Source of the DNA: Salinivibrio kushneri
GTDB taxonomy: Bacteria > Pseudomonadota > Gammaproteobacteria > Enterobacterales > Vibrionaceae
Direction: 5' to 3'
Length of the DNA: 64,000 bases
Assembly (NCBI RefSeq): GCF_005280275.1
Contig: NZ_CP040021.1
Span: 2,691,001 to 2,755,000 of the forward strand
Below, piece by piece: positions 19,212 to 30,030 of this stretch. The position numbers and the translations under genes were made by a program. The notes under the pieces are model-generated. The model did not search any database. It had not been told where the DNA came from and was given only the letters and a program-made list of their open reading frames with translations. Every line of letters starts with the position of its first letter. Position 1 is the stretch's first letter.

Positions 19212-21223
19212 CCTGCTAGCTCCGCTTTTAGCACGCGTACCTCGGCTGGCATCACCGCCTCACTATTGTAGTCCGGCAGCACCGGTTTCTCAGCGTCGGG
19301 CATCAGCTTCACGCCCTCTTGGGCGCGCTGTAATTGCTCGGCGCGGATATAATTGTATTTACGCTGCGTCACACCATCCGCGGTCAAACCAGTACGAATA
19401 ATGGTCGGTTTAATAAACAGCATCAGGTTCTTCTTTTCAGTCTGAGTCGAGGTCGACTTAAACAAGTGCCCTAACACGGGAATATCCCCCAGCACAGGCA
19501 CCTTGGACTCACTCTCTACCGTGCGCTCATCAATCAAACCACTTAGCACAATCATCTGTTGGTCACCCACCATCACAGAGGTGGTCAACTGGCGCTTACC
19601 AAAACGCACATCCACTGCGCCACTGGCACCCAATACATTGGACACTTCCTGCTCAATATCCAATAGCACCGCCGAGCCTTCATTGATTTGCGGGGTCACT
19701 TTCAGTTTGATGCCCACATCTTTACGCTCAACGGTTTGGAACGGGTTATCGTTATTCGAGCCCGTTTGCGAACCAGTGATGACGGGCACTTCTTCCCCTA
19801 CCACAAACGAGGCTTCTTGGTTATCCAGCACCGTCAGATTAGGCGAAGACAGAATATTGGATTCATTATTCGACGCCACGGCCGTCACCAAAGCGGTCCA
19901 ATCGCCCATGACCACGCCAGCCGCCAAGCCATTTAAGCCACCTAAGACTTCATTAAGCGCCGAGTAGTCGCCTGATTCGGTGATAGGAACATTGTACGGT
20001 GTGCCATCATCTCGATAGCGCACTTCAGTGCGCGTTGTATCTTCTGCTGCTTTTTGTCCCGTGAGATAGCTTGTTACGCCCACCCCTGCGTTATTAAACT
20101 GAATGCCGCCGTTTTCCAGCGAGCCCCACTGTACGCCGAGGTTCGCGCCATCGGATTCCGACATTTCCACAATCAGCGCTTCAATCAACACTTGTGCGCG
20201 GCGAATATCGAGCTGGGAAATCACGCTTTCAAGGGTTTTTAAAATATCAGGCGGGGCGGTAATTACCAGCGAGTTGGTCCCTTGATGCGAGGAGATTTGT
20301 ACTGCTTGATCATTCACGCTCGGCTTGGCGTTTTTCTCTTTTTCTTTCAAAAGATTATCCGAAACGCCCTGTAATACATCTACCACGTCTTCCGCTTTGG
20401 CGTAGCGAAGATAAATCACGCGACTATTGCCCGTGGTCGCCATTTCTTGGTCGAGTTGTTTGATAAGTTCAATCACCCGTTCACGGACTTTGGGCTCACC
20501 AGAAACCAACACCGCATTCAGGCGCTCATCGGCGACAATGCGTGGTTCTAATAGCTCAGGGCGGGTGTTAGCGTTATCACGCTTATTGAGGGTGTCGACA
20601 ATCCGCACCATTTCCGCGGCTGACGCGTGATCAAGACGCACGACTTCGACTTTTTTATCACCAGCCTGATCGACGCGCTGAATAATATCGGTTAAGCGAT
20701 TCACCACCGCGGCACGTCCGGTAATCATGATCACATTGGCCGGATCGTAGTGCACCACATTTCCCGCCCCGGCATTATTGATAAGCTGACGTAACAGCGG
20801 CGACAACTCACGCACCGAGACGTTTTTTACCGCCACTACTCGCGTGACCACCTCATCGCCCACCACGTTGTCAGCTTCACCGACCACTGGCACGGGCGAG
20901 GTTTTGGCATCTTTGTCACGTACCACCTTGACGACGCCGTTATCCATTTCCACCACCGCAAAGCCATACACTTCTAGGACATTGAGGAAAAACTGATAGT
21001 ACTGCTCCTCGGTCAGGGTGTTGTAGCTGCGGACGTTGACCGTGCCTCTCACGGAGGGATCGACAATGATGGTCTTTTCTAGGTTACGGCCCACAATTTC
21101 AATAAATTCCTGAATGTCAGTGCCTTTAAATGATGCACTGAATTCCGCCGCGCTCGCCGACAGCCCAGAGAAAAGAAAAGTCACAGCGATGAAATAGGGG
21201 ATCAGTCGTTGCCTTAAATTCAC
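19208..21223 (-). CDS. gspD: Type II secretion outer-membrane secretin D
   Basis: Outer-membrane secretin channel, 671 aa. Signal peptide ends near residue 26 (SASA/AEFS). The N0 domain follows ([20 protein letters not shown]), then N1-N3 repeats with Gly-rich KH-like folds. The secretin core (about 330-600) has [11 protein letters not shown] and the terminal [19 protein letters not shown]. The C-terminal tail may be the S-domain, but I cannot see a pilotin gene here. Confidence 0.97.
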   Translation of the reverse strand: MNLRQRLIPYFIAVTFLFSGLSASAAEFSASFKGTDIQEFIEIVGRNLEKTIIVDPSVRGTVNVRSYNTLTEEQYYQFFLNVLEVYGFAVVEMDNGVVKVVRDKDAKTSPVPVVGEADNVVGDEVVTRVVAVKNVSVRELSPLLRQLINNAGAGNVVHYDPANVIMITGRAAVVNRLTDIIQRVDQAGDKKVEVVRLDHASAAEMVRIVDTLNKRDNANTRPELLEPRIVADERLNAVLVSGEPKVRERVIELIKQLDQEMATTGNSRVIYLRYAKAEDVVDVLQGVSDNLLKEKEKNAKPSVNDQAVQISSHQGTNSLVITAPPDILKTLESVISQLDIRRAQVLIEALIVEMSESDGANLGVQWGSLENGGIQFNNAGVGVTSYLTGQKAAEDTTRTEVRYRDDGTPYNVPITESGDYSALNEVLGGLNGLAAGVVMGDWTALVTAVASNNESNILSSPNLTVLDNQEASFVVGEEVPVITGSQTGSNNDNPFQTVERKDVGIKLKVTPQINEGSAVLLDIEQEVSNVLGASGAVDVRFGKRQLTTSVMVGDQQMIVLSGLIDERTVESESKVPVLGDIPVLGHLFKSTSTQTEKKNLMLFIKPTIIRTGLTADGVTQRKYNYIRAEQLQRAQEGVKLMPDAEKPVLPDYNSEAVMPAEVRVLKAELAG

Positions 21224-21261
21224 GTCACGCTCCTACTGCCGCGCGCAGCGGTGGTTGTAAT

Positions 21262-22188
21262 TTATAATTGAATCGAGATGTCATGTTGCTGTCCTTGCCG
21301 CTCGACCACCAGATCAAGCGTGCCCTGTTGTTGAATGCGACTGAGAATGTCAGGCAGTGCCACCGAACGACTGAGCTTGAGGCCATTAATCGCAATCGCG
21401 ATGTCTCCTGGTTGCAACCCAGATTGTTCAAACAACACCGGGTTTTTCCCAGGGGTGAGACGAAAGCCTTTCAGCGCCTTGGCATCACCCACTTGCGCGA
21501 GCTGCACATAATCAAATAGACGCTGAGGATTTTGATTGAGCTGCTGCGCAAGATTGACCGGCCAGTCAGTGCTGGCTCCCTCATGGGGCGTGGGCTTTGG
21601 GGGCGCTACCTCCCCTTTTGACGGTGAAAAGACGGTTTGCGGCGTGCTATCCGCCTCTACGCCTGGCATCAACAATGCCTCTCGCCGTGTTCCCTGGCGT
21701 AAGATCACCCGATCTGACAACACCTGGTCAATACTGACTTGGGTGCCGTTTACCTGCTCACCCACCCCATAGGTGGCCTGCTGGCCGCGATTGGCGATCA
21801 CCGCCAACGCGCGGGATGGTTGGTCACTGGCCACCACCCCTACCAAGGTTAATTGCAAGCGTGTTTCCGGCACCTCGCTCACTGCTTGTCGACGCTGCGC
21901 CTTCGAGGCTTGATAACGCCCGAAAAGCTGGGCATTGATCACAGGTGCAAGAGACAGCCTGTTCCCGGGTGATTGAGAGGTGGACGCTTCGTGCACCACA
22001 GGCGACTGCGTAGGAGGCGCAGGCTGATAAAAAGCCCACACCAGACGACCTGCCAACCATGCGAGCACGCAGACTAGGCCAATATTGAGCCAAGGGGCAG
22101 CGCGACGCAGTGTTTGTGGCGACAAAGAGAAGCGATTATGTTGGCGTCCTGCCTGAGAGATCATGCCTTTTAAACCAATTTGGGTCAC
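21262..22188 (-). CDS. gspC: Type II secretion protein C
   Basis: A 308-aa inner-membrane protein that links the platform to the secretin and helps choose substrates. One membrane helix (about 34-52, LNIGLVCVLAWLAGRLVW) precedes a Pro-rich linker. The homology region follows (about 85-160, INAQLFGRY...LVGVVASDQPSRALAVI). The C-terminal PDZ domain is at about 215-308 (GLQPGDIAIAINGLKLS). First gene of the operon. The start is uncertain: GTG at 22188 as given, or the ATG eight codons later. Confidence 0.94.
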   Translation of the reverse strand: MTQIGLKGMISQAGRQHNRFSLSPQTLRRAAPWLNIGLVCVLAWLAGRLVWAFYQPAPPTQSPVVHEASTSQSPGNRLSLAPVINAQLFGRYQASKAQRRQAVSEVPETRLQLTLVGVVASDQPSRALAVIANRGQQATYGVGEQVNGTQVSIDQVLSDRVILRQGTRREALLMPGVEADSTPQTVFSPSKGEVAPPKPTPHEGASTDWPVNLAQQLNQNPQRLFDYVQLAQVGDAKALKGFRLTPGKNPVLFEQSGLQPGDIAIAINGLKLSRSVALPDILSRIQQQGTLDLVVERQGQQHDISIQL

Positions 22189-22414
22189 CGTTTATCCATT
22201 GATGGCTTTTTTTGCCAGCAAGTTCCATCATTAGATTACGAAAAGCTGGGCATGCTAGCAAAAACGCATTGTGATAGTGAGACTTTTTCAGTCATAGACC
22301 GGTATTTTATCGAAGTCATCGACTGGACGGGCAGCGAAACCGCGATGCTGTGATACTGCTCTAAAGTAAATTTTGTGCTAATGTCGCCGATCCAGATTGC
22401 GCAGGAGTTGGATG

Positions 22415-22819
22415 ATGAAAAACCACACATCAACGCCTTTGACGGCGGTCAGGTTGGACAAGTGGCTGTGGGCCGCCCGCTTTTACAAAACGCGCTCCGT
22501 TGCGCGCAACATGATAGATGGCGGCAAAGTGCAGTACAATGGCCAGCGTGCTAAGCCGAGTAAAATGGTAGAGGTTGGGGCAGAAATCCGCCTTCGCCAA
22601 GGCCATGATGAAAAAACCGTCACGGTTATGGCACTTTCAGAGCAGCGACAGGGAGCGCCGATCGCGCAAACCCTGTACCAAGAAACCGAGAGCAGCCTCG
22701 CCAAGCGCGAGCGCGAGTCAGAAATGCGCCGCTTGAACGCACACAATCCGCGTCCCGATGGGCGACCGGATAAAAAGCAACGCCGAGATATTCGTAAGTT
22801 TAAACAAGGCATAGACTAA
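22415..22819 (+). CDS. hslR: Ribosome-associated heat-shock protein Hsp15
   Basis: Binds free 50S subunits that carry a nascent chain and helps recycle them. 134 aa from the ATG at 22415 (E. coli 133). The adjacent ATG at 22412 is equally possible; AGGAG lies upstream. S4 RNA-binding domain at about 11-70 ([19 protein letters not shown]). The basic C-terminal tail is rich in Arg/Lys ([15 protein letters not shown]). Followed closely by hslO, as in E. coli. Confidence 0.95.
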   Translation: MKNHTSTPLTAVRLDKWLWAARFYKTRSVARNMIDGGKVQYNGQRAKPSKMVEVGAEIRLRQGHDEKTVTVMALSEQRQGAPIAQTLYQETESSLAKRERESEMRRLNAHNPRPDGRPDKKQRRDIRKFKQGID

Positions 22820-22853
22820 GGCCGCGAGCGCGCCATTGCCGGAGAGAAATTGC

Positions 22854-23729
22854 ATGTCAAACGATCAACTACACCGTTACCTATTTGAAGATGTGTCTGT
22901 GCGTGGTGAGCTGGTTAAGCTCGATGACACCTATCAGCGCATACTGGAAAACCAAGATTTCCCGGCACCGGTCAATGCCTTGCTGGGAGAGATGCTTGCC
23001 GCGACTAGCTTATTGACCGCGACACTCAAGTTTAACGGCTCAATCACAGTGCAACTGCAAGGCGATGGCCCTGTCTCTCTCGCGGTGATTAATGGGGATC
23101 ATCACCAACAGCTGCGTGGTACCGCGCGCGTCAAAGGCGACATCAAAGACGATGCGACCTTGCCGGAGATGATGGGGAAAGGCCAACTCATCATCACCAT
23201 CGAGCCTGTCGAAGGTGAACGCTATCAAGGTATCGTCGGTCTGGAATCTGACAGCTTACAAGCCTGTCTTGAAGATTACTTCGCCCGTTCAGAGCAACTG
23301 ATGACCCGCCTTTGGTTGCGTACGGGTGAGCATGAAGGTAAACCGCATGCGGCGGGGATGATGCTACAGGTGCTCCCCGACGGCAAAGGCGACGAGGGCG
23401 ATTTTGAACACCTTGCTCAGCTTACCGACACCATCAAAAACGAAGAGCTATTTAGCTTGCCTGCTAAAGATGTGCTGCATCGTTTGTACCACCAGGAAAA
23501 AGTCACGCTGTATCCCGCACAAGAGGTGGTATTCAAATGCAGCTGCTCACGTGAGCGCAGTGCCAGCGCCATCGCCGCCATTGAGCGCAGCGAAGTGGAT
23601 AAAATGGTGGCAGAAATGGGAACCATTCATTTGCATTGCGATTATTGTGGTACAGACTACGCTTTCGATAGTGTTGATGTGGCAGCCATTTTCGAGCAAA
23701 ACGCGGACTCTTCCTCACAAATGCAATAA
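22854..23729 (+). CDS. hslO: Redox-regulated chaperone Hsp33
   Basis: Holdase activated by oxidation through loss of zinc and disulfide formation. 291 aa from the ATG at 22854, with GGAG upstream; an earlier in-frame ATG at 22836 lacks a site. The C-terminal zinc motif is complete (KCSC, then CDYC). Substrate-binding N-terminal domain is typical. Second gene of the hslR-hslO operon, ended by the strong terminator at 23781. Confidence 0.96.
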   Translation: MSNDQLHRYLFEDVSVRGELVKLDDTYQRILENQDFPAPVNALLGEMLAATSLLTATLKFNGSITVQLQGDGPVSLAVINGDHHQQLRGTARVKGDIKDDATLPEMMGKGQLIITIEPVEGERYQGIVGLESDSLQACLEDYFARSEQLMTRLWLRTGEHEGKPHAAGMMLQVLPDGKGDEGDFEHLAQLTDTIKNEELFSLPAKDVLHRLYHQEKVTLYPAQEVVFKCSCSRERSASAIAAIERSEVDKMVAEMGTIHLHCDYCGTDYAFDSVDVAAIFEQNADSSSQMQ

Positions 23730-23780
23730 CAGCGTGCTACATATTTAGCGCTCCGAAGCAAATCCAGCTGACGGAGTTCA

Positions 23781-23807
23781 AAAGCCAGCATTATGCTGGC
23801 TTTTTTC
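23781..23807 (+). terminator. Terminator after hslO
   Basis: 10-bp stem AAAGCCAGCA/TGCTGGCTTT with a 3-nt loop followed by six T. It separates hslRO from pckA. Confidence 0.9.
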
Positions 23808-23903
23808 TTATACCTACCCGACTTAACTCACATTTTTTCTCGCATTATTTTTGTACAAACAATAATAGGTCTTTGGGTAGCGCAAACGATTAACTAAGCG
23901 TTA

Positions 23904-23920
23904 CCATGTCTATGACATGG
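23904..23920. promoter_or_regulatory. Perfect 17-bp dyad upstream of pckA
   Basis: CCATGTCTATGACATGG is a perfect 7-bp inverted repeat around TAT, about 130 bp before the pckA ATG. No terminator T-run follows, so it looks like an operator rather than a terminator. The cognate regulator is unknown. The rest of 23808-24051 shows only A/T-rich leader sequence. Confidence 0.35.
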
Positions 23921-24051
23921 CACCTGGTGGTCCGTACCCTACAATCAAAATAACCCCAGTGTGCCGTCTTGTATGGAGTCAGTCCCTGAAGTCACATTTT
24001 CAGGTTGCTAGCACAAAGACAGTTAACAACATCTTACCCCAAGGAGCACCT

Positions 24052-25680
24052 ATGACTGTCCTGAACGTCGAACCCGAGGTCGCTGACATCGATCTTTCCT
24101 GTCATGGTCTGGAAAATGTCAAAGAAGTCATCCGTAACCCCTCTTATGAGCAACTGTTCGAGGAAGAAACCAAACCTGGGCTGGAAGGCTATGAAAAAGG
24201 CGTGGTGACCGAGCTCGGCGCGGTGGCGGTAGATACTGGTATTTTTACCGGCCGCTCACCAAAAGATAAATATATCGTCCGCGACGATACCACGCGCGAT
24301 ACCGTCTGGTGGTCTGATCAAGGCAAAAACGACAACAAGCCGATTGACCAAGCAGTATGGAAGGATCTTAAAGCTCTCGTCACTGATCAGTTATCAGGCA
24401 AACGCCTGTTTGTGATTGATGGCTATTGCGGTGCCAACCCGAACACTCGTCTGCGTATTCGCGTGATCACCGAGGTAGCCTGGCAAGCGCACTTCGTCAA
24501 AAACATGTTTATCCGCCCAACCGAGGAAGAGCTGAAAGACTTTGAGCCCGACTTCGTGGTGATGAACGGTGCCAAATGCGTCAATACCAAATGGCGCGAG
24601 CAGGGTCTGAACTCGGAAAACTTTACCGTTTTCAACCTCACCGAACGCATGCAGCTCATCGGCGGCACCTGGTACGGCGGCGAGATGAAAAAAGGCATGT
24701 TCGCGATGATGAATTACTTCTTGCCACTGCAAGATATCGCGTCGATGCACTGCTCGGCCAACATGGGTAAAGACGGCGACGTCGCCATCTTCTTTGGTTT
24801 ATCCGGCACCGGGAAAACCACCCTCTCTACGGATCCCAAACGCCAGCTGATTGGTGATGATGAACACGGCTGGGACGACCATGGTGTGTTTAACTTCGAA
24901 GGCGGGTGCTACGCGAAAACCATCAAGCTATCGAAAGAGGCAGAGCCTGATATTTACAACGCCATTCGCCGGGATGCGTTGCTGGAAAACGTCACCGTTC
25001 GCGGCAATGGCGCCATCGACTTTGACGATAACACCAAAACAGAAAATACCCGTGTCTCGTATCCGATTTATCACATCGACAATATCGTTAAGCCGGTGTC
25101 GAAAGGCGGCCATGCAAACAAGGTGATTTTCTTGTCGGCGGATGCGTTTGGTGTGCTGCCCCCCGTGTCTAAGCTGACCCCAGAGCAAACCAAGTACCAC
25201 TTCTTGTCGGGGTTTACGGCGAAGCTTGCAGGCACGGAGCGTGGCATTACCGAGCCGACACCTGCGTTTTCTGCCGCCTTTGGTGCCGCCTTCTTGACCT
25301 TACATCCCACCAAGTATGCCGAGGTGTTGGTCAAACGTATGGAAGCCGCCGGCGCGGAAGCCTATTTGGTCAACACGGGCTGGAACGGCTCAGGCAAGCG
25401 GATCTCCATCAAAGATACGCGGGCGATCATTGACGCGATTTTAGATGGCTCCATCGAAAAAGCGGAGACCAAGTCAATTCCAATCTTTAATTTGGAAGTG
25501 CCCACCTCACTCGACGAAGTGAGCGACGGCATTCTTGACCCGCGTGATACCTATGTTGATCCCCTTCAGTGGGAGAGCAAAGCCAACGATCTGGCACAGC
25601 GCTTTATCGATAACTTTGAAAAATATACCGATACCCCCGAAGGGGCCGCACTGGTCTCAGCGGGTCCCAAGCTAGACTAA
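24052..25680 (+). CDS. pckA: ATP-dependent phosphoenolpyruvate carboxykinase
   Basis: Converts oxaloacetate to PEP at the start of gluconeogenesis. 542 aa from the ATG at 24052, with AAGGAG 5 nt upstream; the longer upstream reading frame has no ribosome site. Key motifs are the P-loop [10 protein letters not shown] (about 247-257), [19 protein letters not shown], and the Mn-binding Lys/His region before it. Followed by a GC-rich hairpin at 25688-25713. Confidence 0.97.
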   Translation: MTVLNVEPEVADIDLSCHGLENVKEVIRNPSYEQLFEEETKPGLEGYEKGVVTELGAVAVDTGIFTGRSPKDKYIVRDDTTRDTVWWSDQGKNDNKPIDQAVWKDLKALVTDQLSGKRLFVIDGYCGANPNTRLRIRVITEVAWQAHFVKNMFIRPTEEELKDFEPDFVVMNGAKCVNTKWREQGLNSENFTVFNLTERMQLIGGTWYGGEMKKGMFAMMNYFLPLQDIASMHCSANMGKDGDVAIFFGLSGTGKTTLSTDPKRQLIGDDEHGWDDHGVFNFEGGCYAKTIKLSKEAEPDIYNAIRRDALLENVTVRGNGAIDFDDNTKTENTRVSYPIYHIDNIVKPVSKGGHANKVIFLSADAFGVLPPVSKLTPEQTKYHFLSGFTAKLAGTERGITEPTPAFSAAFGAAFLTLHPTKYAEVLVKRMEAAGAEAYLVNTGWNGSGKRISIKDTRAIIDAILDGSIEKAETKSIPIFNLEVPTSLDEVSDGILDPRDTYVDPLQWESKANDLAQRFIDNFEKYTDTPEGAALVSAGPKLD

Positions 25681-25687
25681 CCCCCTG

Positions 25688-25713
25688 CCCCGTATCGTGC
25701 GTGCGATACGGGG
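25688..25713 (+). terminator. Hairpin after pckA
   Basis: CCCCGTATCG/CGATACGGGG, a perfect 10-bp stem with a 6-nt loop, 7 bp past the pckA stop. No T-run follows, so it may stabilise the mRNA 3' end or be a Rho-linked barrier rather than a true intrinsic terminator. Confidence 0.5.
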
Positions 25714-25806
25714 CCACCTCCCCCACGGTTATACTGGCTAATAGTTGAAGTTACGGCACTTTTGCGCCAGTCTTATTGCTACTGATTGCCTTGATAGGGT
25801 TGGTTC

Positions 25807-27651
25807 ATGCGCATCCTGGCCAAACTGTTCGCCAGCTTTTTCATTCTCTGTGTCACCGCATTATTGGTGTTAGCAGTTCTCTTTCACACGCGTTATAGCA
25901 CCGCGCTGTTTCATCATGTTGTCTCGCCTTGGCTGCCAGGCGATCTCTCCGCCAAACAGGTGGTCTATCATTGGCGTCAACCACTGAGTTTGACCCTCAC
26001 CAAGCCTAGCTATCGCGTCGGTCCCCAACATTGGCAAGCCGACCGCCTGCGCGTGCAGCTCGATGCCACGCGATTGCCACGCATTCATTGGCTGCGTATT
26101 GATGGTCTGGCTATCGATCTGACTGAGAGCACGCCACCGCCTAGCCTAGAGATGTTGCCTGCGTCTGTGCAAATCGGCCGTGTCTTGTTCAACGACTTAG
26201 ATCTCATTGGGCAAGGTTGGCAAGCGCGCCACGTGAGTGCCCAGCTTGATGAATGGCAAAAGGGCGACTCACCATGGGGGTCGGTCCGTGGTCGCGCACA
26301 ATGGGAAGCCAAACATATCGATTGGCACGGCCTCACGCTCTCTCATGCGCTCCTGGATGCCACTCCCTCCCCTAAAGGGTGGCAACTGAATGGGCTCTCA
26401 TTTCAATGGCAACGTGCGGCCTTTAGCGCCCAAGGGCAATGGCAACCTGGTGTACTCGCCTTGAGCCAATTGACCATTAGCAATGCCATCGTAGACAGTG
26501 AGCAAACACAACAGCAGCTTCGCGAGGCCTTGTCACATTGGCCGTCCGACACCCAACTCACCATCGATCGTGCCGACGTTCGTCAACTCAGTGCCGAAAC
26601 AGATCGGCTATCGGTTAATGCACTGACCTTATCAGCGGAACAATTAATGTTTTCGCCTCAGTCGCCTTGGTGGCATCAGCCTCAGCTACGCGCTTCGTTT
26701 AATGCCGACTATATCCGTTGGCAAGGACACACGTGGGAGCAGCCTCTAGGGGAGCTGGAACGTCGCGGTGACAATTGGATAGTCAACCAACTCACTAGCC
26801 AGTGGCACGAAGGGTTTATCGCGATTTCCGGCCAATTTTCTCCCCAGGCTTGGCAAATCGATAGACTACGCGCGAATGGCCTCACTCTCAGCCGCGAACG
26901 GCTTAGCCCGCTGATAAGCGCATTGCCAGATTGGCCGCACCATATCGTCGTGACCGATCTGTCGCTCAAACACAATGAGTGGTTGGCGTTATCGCCGCAG
27001 TTTCCCGTCAAAGTGGATGGCATTGATATTGACGGTCGCGACCTGCGTGTCAGTCGCGACCAACAGTGGCAACTGCGTGATGGCACGCTCACCGCAAGCG
27101 CCAGCTATGCCAGCATCAACCAACAATGGCTAGCAGAGCCTTATTTGCGGTTAGAAGCGAACGACGGTCACGTCAACTTACGTCAATTACTATTGGGCTT
27201 TCCTGACGGGCAATTGGCGGCCTCTGGCCAGTGGAACTACAACACACCGAGCCTACCGTGGTCATTCCAGGTTGACGGCCTCAACGTCCCCTTATCCCTT
27301 TATCAATCATGGTTCAACTGGCCGCTGCCTTTAAGCGGATTTCACGATCTTCAAGGGCAATGGTCTGGGCTAGCGTCTGATACTGAAAGTTTCAACGTAG
27401 GCTTAAGTGGCACACTCGCTGCCACCCTATTAGATGGCCACGCGGATGTCATGCCAGATAAAGGCTGGCCAGCGCGAATTTCTGAGTGGTTTCAAAAAAC
27501 GCCGGCCAAACAGCGTCAGTCGCAGTCGTTCCCATTTGCTCAACTTTCTCTAAAAGCCGATCGTGGCGATATCACGGGCATTCTTCAGGGGGAGACATCC
27601 GTATCGATTGATTGGCCGATTTATCAAACCGCCACCCCAAGGGTGCGTTAA
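25807..27651 (+). CDS. AsmA-like envelope protein
   Basis: A 614-aa protein with an N-terminal membrane anchor (about 5-27) and a long periplasmic region rich in short beta strands, Trp, Gln and Leu. Repeated blocks of the type LRVQLDATRLPRIHWLRIDG suggest the repeating beta-groove (RBG/AsmA) architecture used by bacterial bridge proteins for lipid transport. Full-length AsmA is of similar size (about 620 aa). Its exact role is unknown. It ends 4 bp inside the convergent yiiD gene. ATG with GGTTGGTTC upstream; the ribosome site is weak. Confidence 0.7.
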   Translation: MRILAKLFASFFILCVTALLVLAVLFHTRYSTALFHHVVSPWLPGDLSAKQVVYHWRQPLSLTLTKPSYRVGPQHWQADRLRVQLDATRLPRIHWLRIDGLAIDLTESTPPPSLEMLPASVQIGRVLFNDLDLIGQGWQARHVSAQLDEWQKGDSPWGSVRGRAQWEAKHIDWHGLTLSHALLDATPSPKGWQLNGLSFQWQRAAFSAQGQWQPGVLALSQLTISNAIVDSEQTQQQLREALSHWPSDTQLTIDRADVRQLSAETDRLSVNALTLSAEQLMFSPQSPWWHQPQLRASFNADYIRWQGHTWEQPLGELERRGDNWIVNQLTSQWHEGFIAISGQFSPQAWQIDRLRANGLTLSRERLSPLISALPDWPHHIVVTDLSLKHNEWLALSPQFPVKVDGIDIDGRDLRVSRDQQWQLRDGTLTASASYASINQQWLAEPYLRLEANDGHVNLRQLLLGFPDGQLAASGQWNYNTPSLPWSFQVDGLNVPLSLYQSWFNWPLPLSGFHDLQGQWSGLASDTESFNVGLSGTLAATLLDGHADVMPDKGWPARISEWFQKTPAKQRQSQSFPFAQLSLKADRGDITGILQGETSVSIDWPIYQTATPRVR

Positions 27652-28592
27652 CGCAGTAGTGCCAACTGAGGCGCAGGCTGTGCGGTGGCGCCATCGTCTG
27701 ATGGCAGCAATACGTAGGTGCCGGTAAACACGCCGGCCTTATCGTCGCCACTAAAAAACTCTACGTCGAGCGTGACACGCGCGCGGCGACCATTTTCCAG
27801 CCTATCCAGCTCACCGCTCAAGTTATCCAGCGAGACACTCGCCCTTGGCCGTTCTGCCACTGGGCTGCGGTAGCGAATATGGCTGTCTGCGAGGACGATA
27901 TCCGCGCTGAGTTGGCGCTCTTTCATCAACAGCCATACCATCCCCCACCCCGCGAGCGTAGCAAGACTAAAAATACTGCCCGCAAACATGGTATGACGTG
28001 GATTCAGGTTGGCATTTAAATTGGCACACACTTCAAAGTGATAGCCGGTGAATTGGCTGATCTGTACCCCCATTTTATCACTGATGGGGATTTGCTCTTG
28101 CCAGCGCTGCTGTAGTTCGGTACACCACTCAGGATGACGCACCACATCAGACAAAGGGTCTAAAGGTTTCACCATCTGTTGATGACGGATCGGCCCGCGT
28201 TCATCACTGAGATCTCCCTGACGCACAAAGTCGTGTTGTGCATAAAAGCTCACCGCCTCTTCTCGGGCACTACACACAAGACGCTTAGCTCCCTCTTGCC
28301 GCGCCAACGACTCCAGCGCCATTAATATGAGCGCCCCGAGGCCACGATTACGAAAATCGGGAGAGACCGCCATATAGCGGATCTGTCCATCATTGTCTGG
28401 GGTTAAGTAAAGACGCCCGATGGCGACGGGATCATCGTCACTGTCGACAATCATTCGATGACAGGCATTGCCATCATAGGCATCGCGCTCTGAGCCGCGC
28501 GGCGCATGCCAAGGCTCTCGCAACATGCGATAGCGAAAGTCATAATAACGCTCAAGCTCTTGCTCTGTGCGTGGCGTGACGATTTTAAACAT
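27648..28592 (-). CDS. yiiD: Bifunctional GNAT acetyltransferase/thioesterase (YiiD-like)
   Basis: A 314-aa fusion. Residues 1-145 form a GNAT acetyltransferase with the acetyl-CoA loop region FRNRGLGALILMALE. Residues about 160-300 form a hot-dog YiiD_C thioesterase domain (FTGYHFEVCANLNANLNPRHTMFAGSIFSLATLAGWG begins it; see about 182-218). Related to proteins that initiate or feed fatty-acid synthesis in some bacteria, but the substrate here is unknown. Last gene of yihY-dtd-yiiD, with a 26-bp gap after dtd. Confidence 0.9.
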   Translation of the reverse strand: MFKIVTPRTEQELERYYDFRYRMLREPWHAPRGSERDAYDGNACHRMIVDSDDDPVAIGRLYLTPDNDGQIRYMAVSPDFRNRGLGALILMALESLARQEGAKRLVCSAREEAVSFYAQHDFVRQGDLSDERGPIRHQQMVKPLDPLSDVVRHPEWCTELQQRWQEQIPISDKMGVQISQFTGYHFEVCANLNANLNPRHTMFAGSIFSLATLAGWGMVWLLMKERQLSADIVLADSHIRYRSPVAERPRASVSLDNLSGELDRLENGRRARVTLDVEFFSGDDKAGVFTGTYVLLPSDDGATAQPAPQLALLR

Positions 28593-28618
28593 GCCTATCT
28601 CTCCCTGTTAGGCGCACA

Positions 28619-29053
28619 TTATACCTGAAGCCAGAAAGTCACCGGCCCATCATTGACCAAGCTGACTTTCATATCCGCGGCAAACTGACCGGTTTGCGTC
28701 TTCACGCCGGCCTGCTGACAATCGTGACAAAACACCTCATACAGGCGTTCAGCGTCGGCGGGTGATGCGCCTGAAAAACTTGGACGCATTCCTTTTTTCG
28801 TGTCAGCCGCGAGGGTGAACTGAGAGACCACCAGTAACTCGCCTCCCGCCTGTGACACATTGAGGTTCATTTTTCCTTCGTCGTCTTCAAAGACACGATA
28901 ACCGCGCACTTTATGCGCCAGTTTGGCTGCCTGAGTCTCGGTGTCGCCTTTTTCGACCCCTAGCAGCACCACCAAGCCTTTTCCTATACAGCCCAGCGTC
29001 GTACCTTCTACGGTCACACTGGCTTCACTCACGCGTTGAATGAGGGCGATCAT
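28619..29053 (-). CDS. dtd: D-aminoacyl-tRNA deacylase
   Basis: Removes mischarged D-amino acids and Gly from tRNA. 144 aa (E. coli 145). Signature motifs: [17 protein letters not shown] (about 77-93), which carries the catalytic-loop Thr, and the C-terminal GPVTFWLQV with the Gly-cisPro motif. Starts 29 bp inside yihY, so the two are coupled. Confidence 0.96.
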   Translation of the reverse strand: MIALIQRVSEASVTVEGTTLGCIGKGLVVLLGVEKGDTETQAAKLAHKVRGYRVFEDDEGKMNLNVSQAGGELLVVSQFTLAADTKKGMRPSFSGASPADAERLYEVFCHDCQQAGVKTQTGQFAADMKVSLVNDGPVTFWLQV

Positions 29054-29960
29054 GGGTTTCCTCTTTTTCCATGGTTAAAGGAACAGATGACGCATCTTGA
29101 GCGCGCGACCACCAGCGTTCAGATTCTCTCAGCGTCGCCGTCACTTGGGCACCAAACAATACGATACACCAACTAAAATACACCCAGACAAAGAGAATCG
29201 GGATCACTGCCAACGCGCCATAAATCAGTTGATACGACGGAAAATGGGTGACATACAAGGCGAAGACTTTCTTGCTTAATTCAAACAGGATACTCGCCAC
29301 CGCCGCTCCAACAAAGGCATGACGCAGACGCACGCGCGTATTGGGGACCAAGGTATAAAGCCCCATGAAGGTCAATGTGGTCAGGATAAAGGGCAAAATG
29401 CGTAGTAAGGTGGTAAATAAATCGTTGGCAATCCCACTTTGTAATAACGACAGCGAGGTGAGATAGGAGCTCAACGCAATACTGGTGCCAATAAGAATCG
29501 GCCCTAAGGTCAGCACCATCCAATAGATGGAAAAGGCGATCATTGTGGGTCGCTTGGTCTGAATCTTAAAGGTGTGGTTCAAGCTCTTATCGATCGCCGA
29601 AATAAGCATAATGGCCACCACAAACAAAAAGCTCACCCCCACTGCCGTCATTTTACCGGCATTGGCCACAAACTCATTAAGGTAGCGTGCAACCACCTCG
29701 CCAGCCGCCGGCACAAAGTTGTTGATCACAAACTGCTGTAAAGTGTCTCCCACCTCGGAAAAGCCAGGGAAACTCGAAAAGGCGGATAACACCACCGTCA
29801 CTAACGGCACAAGGGATAGCAGCGTGACATACGCCATATGGCCCGCACTCACCGTGAGCCGATCTTCGCCCATACGCCGCCATAAATGGGCCAGCATCGC
29901 CATCAACCAATCACGGTGATGACACCACGTCTTCTCATCCAGGATCCCAATTTTGCGCAT
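29025..29960 (-). CDS. yihY: YihY/BrkB-family inner-membrane protein
   Basis: A 311-aa protein with six predicted membrane helices (about 48-66, 108-128, 150-172, 190-210, 222-242, 252-275). The family was once called ribonuclease BN, but E. coli RNase BN is a different protein; the true function is uncertain. First gene of yihY-dtd-yiiD, an order shared with E. coli and other vibrios. Confidence 0.93.
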   Translation of the reverse strand: MRKIGILDEKTWCHHRDWLMAMLAHLWRRMGEDRLTVSAGHMAYVTLLSLVPLVTVVLSAFSSFPGFSEVGDTLQQFVINNFVPAAGEVVARYLNEFVANAGKMTAVGVSFLFVVAIMLISAIDKSLNHTFKIQTKRPTMIAFSIYWMVLTLGPILIGTSIALSSYLTSLSLLQSGIANDLFTTLLRILPFILTTLTFMGLYTLVPNTRVRLRHAFVGAAVASILFELSKKVFALYVTHFPSYQLIYGALAVIPILFVWVYFSWCIVLFGAQVTATLRESERWWSRAQDASSVPLTMEKEETHDRPHSTRE

Positions 29961-30030
29961 CCTTCCACCTTAACCTTGTGTTAGCCTTAAGCGTAATGAG
30001 TGTACATGATTTATGATTAAGGAGTTGCCT

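Noticed and set aside
25688-25713. Intrinsic terminator of pckA
   Set aside because: Strong hairpin but no T-run follows, so I list it as a hairpin with reduced confidence.
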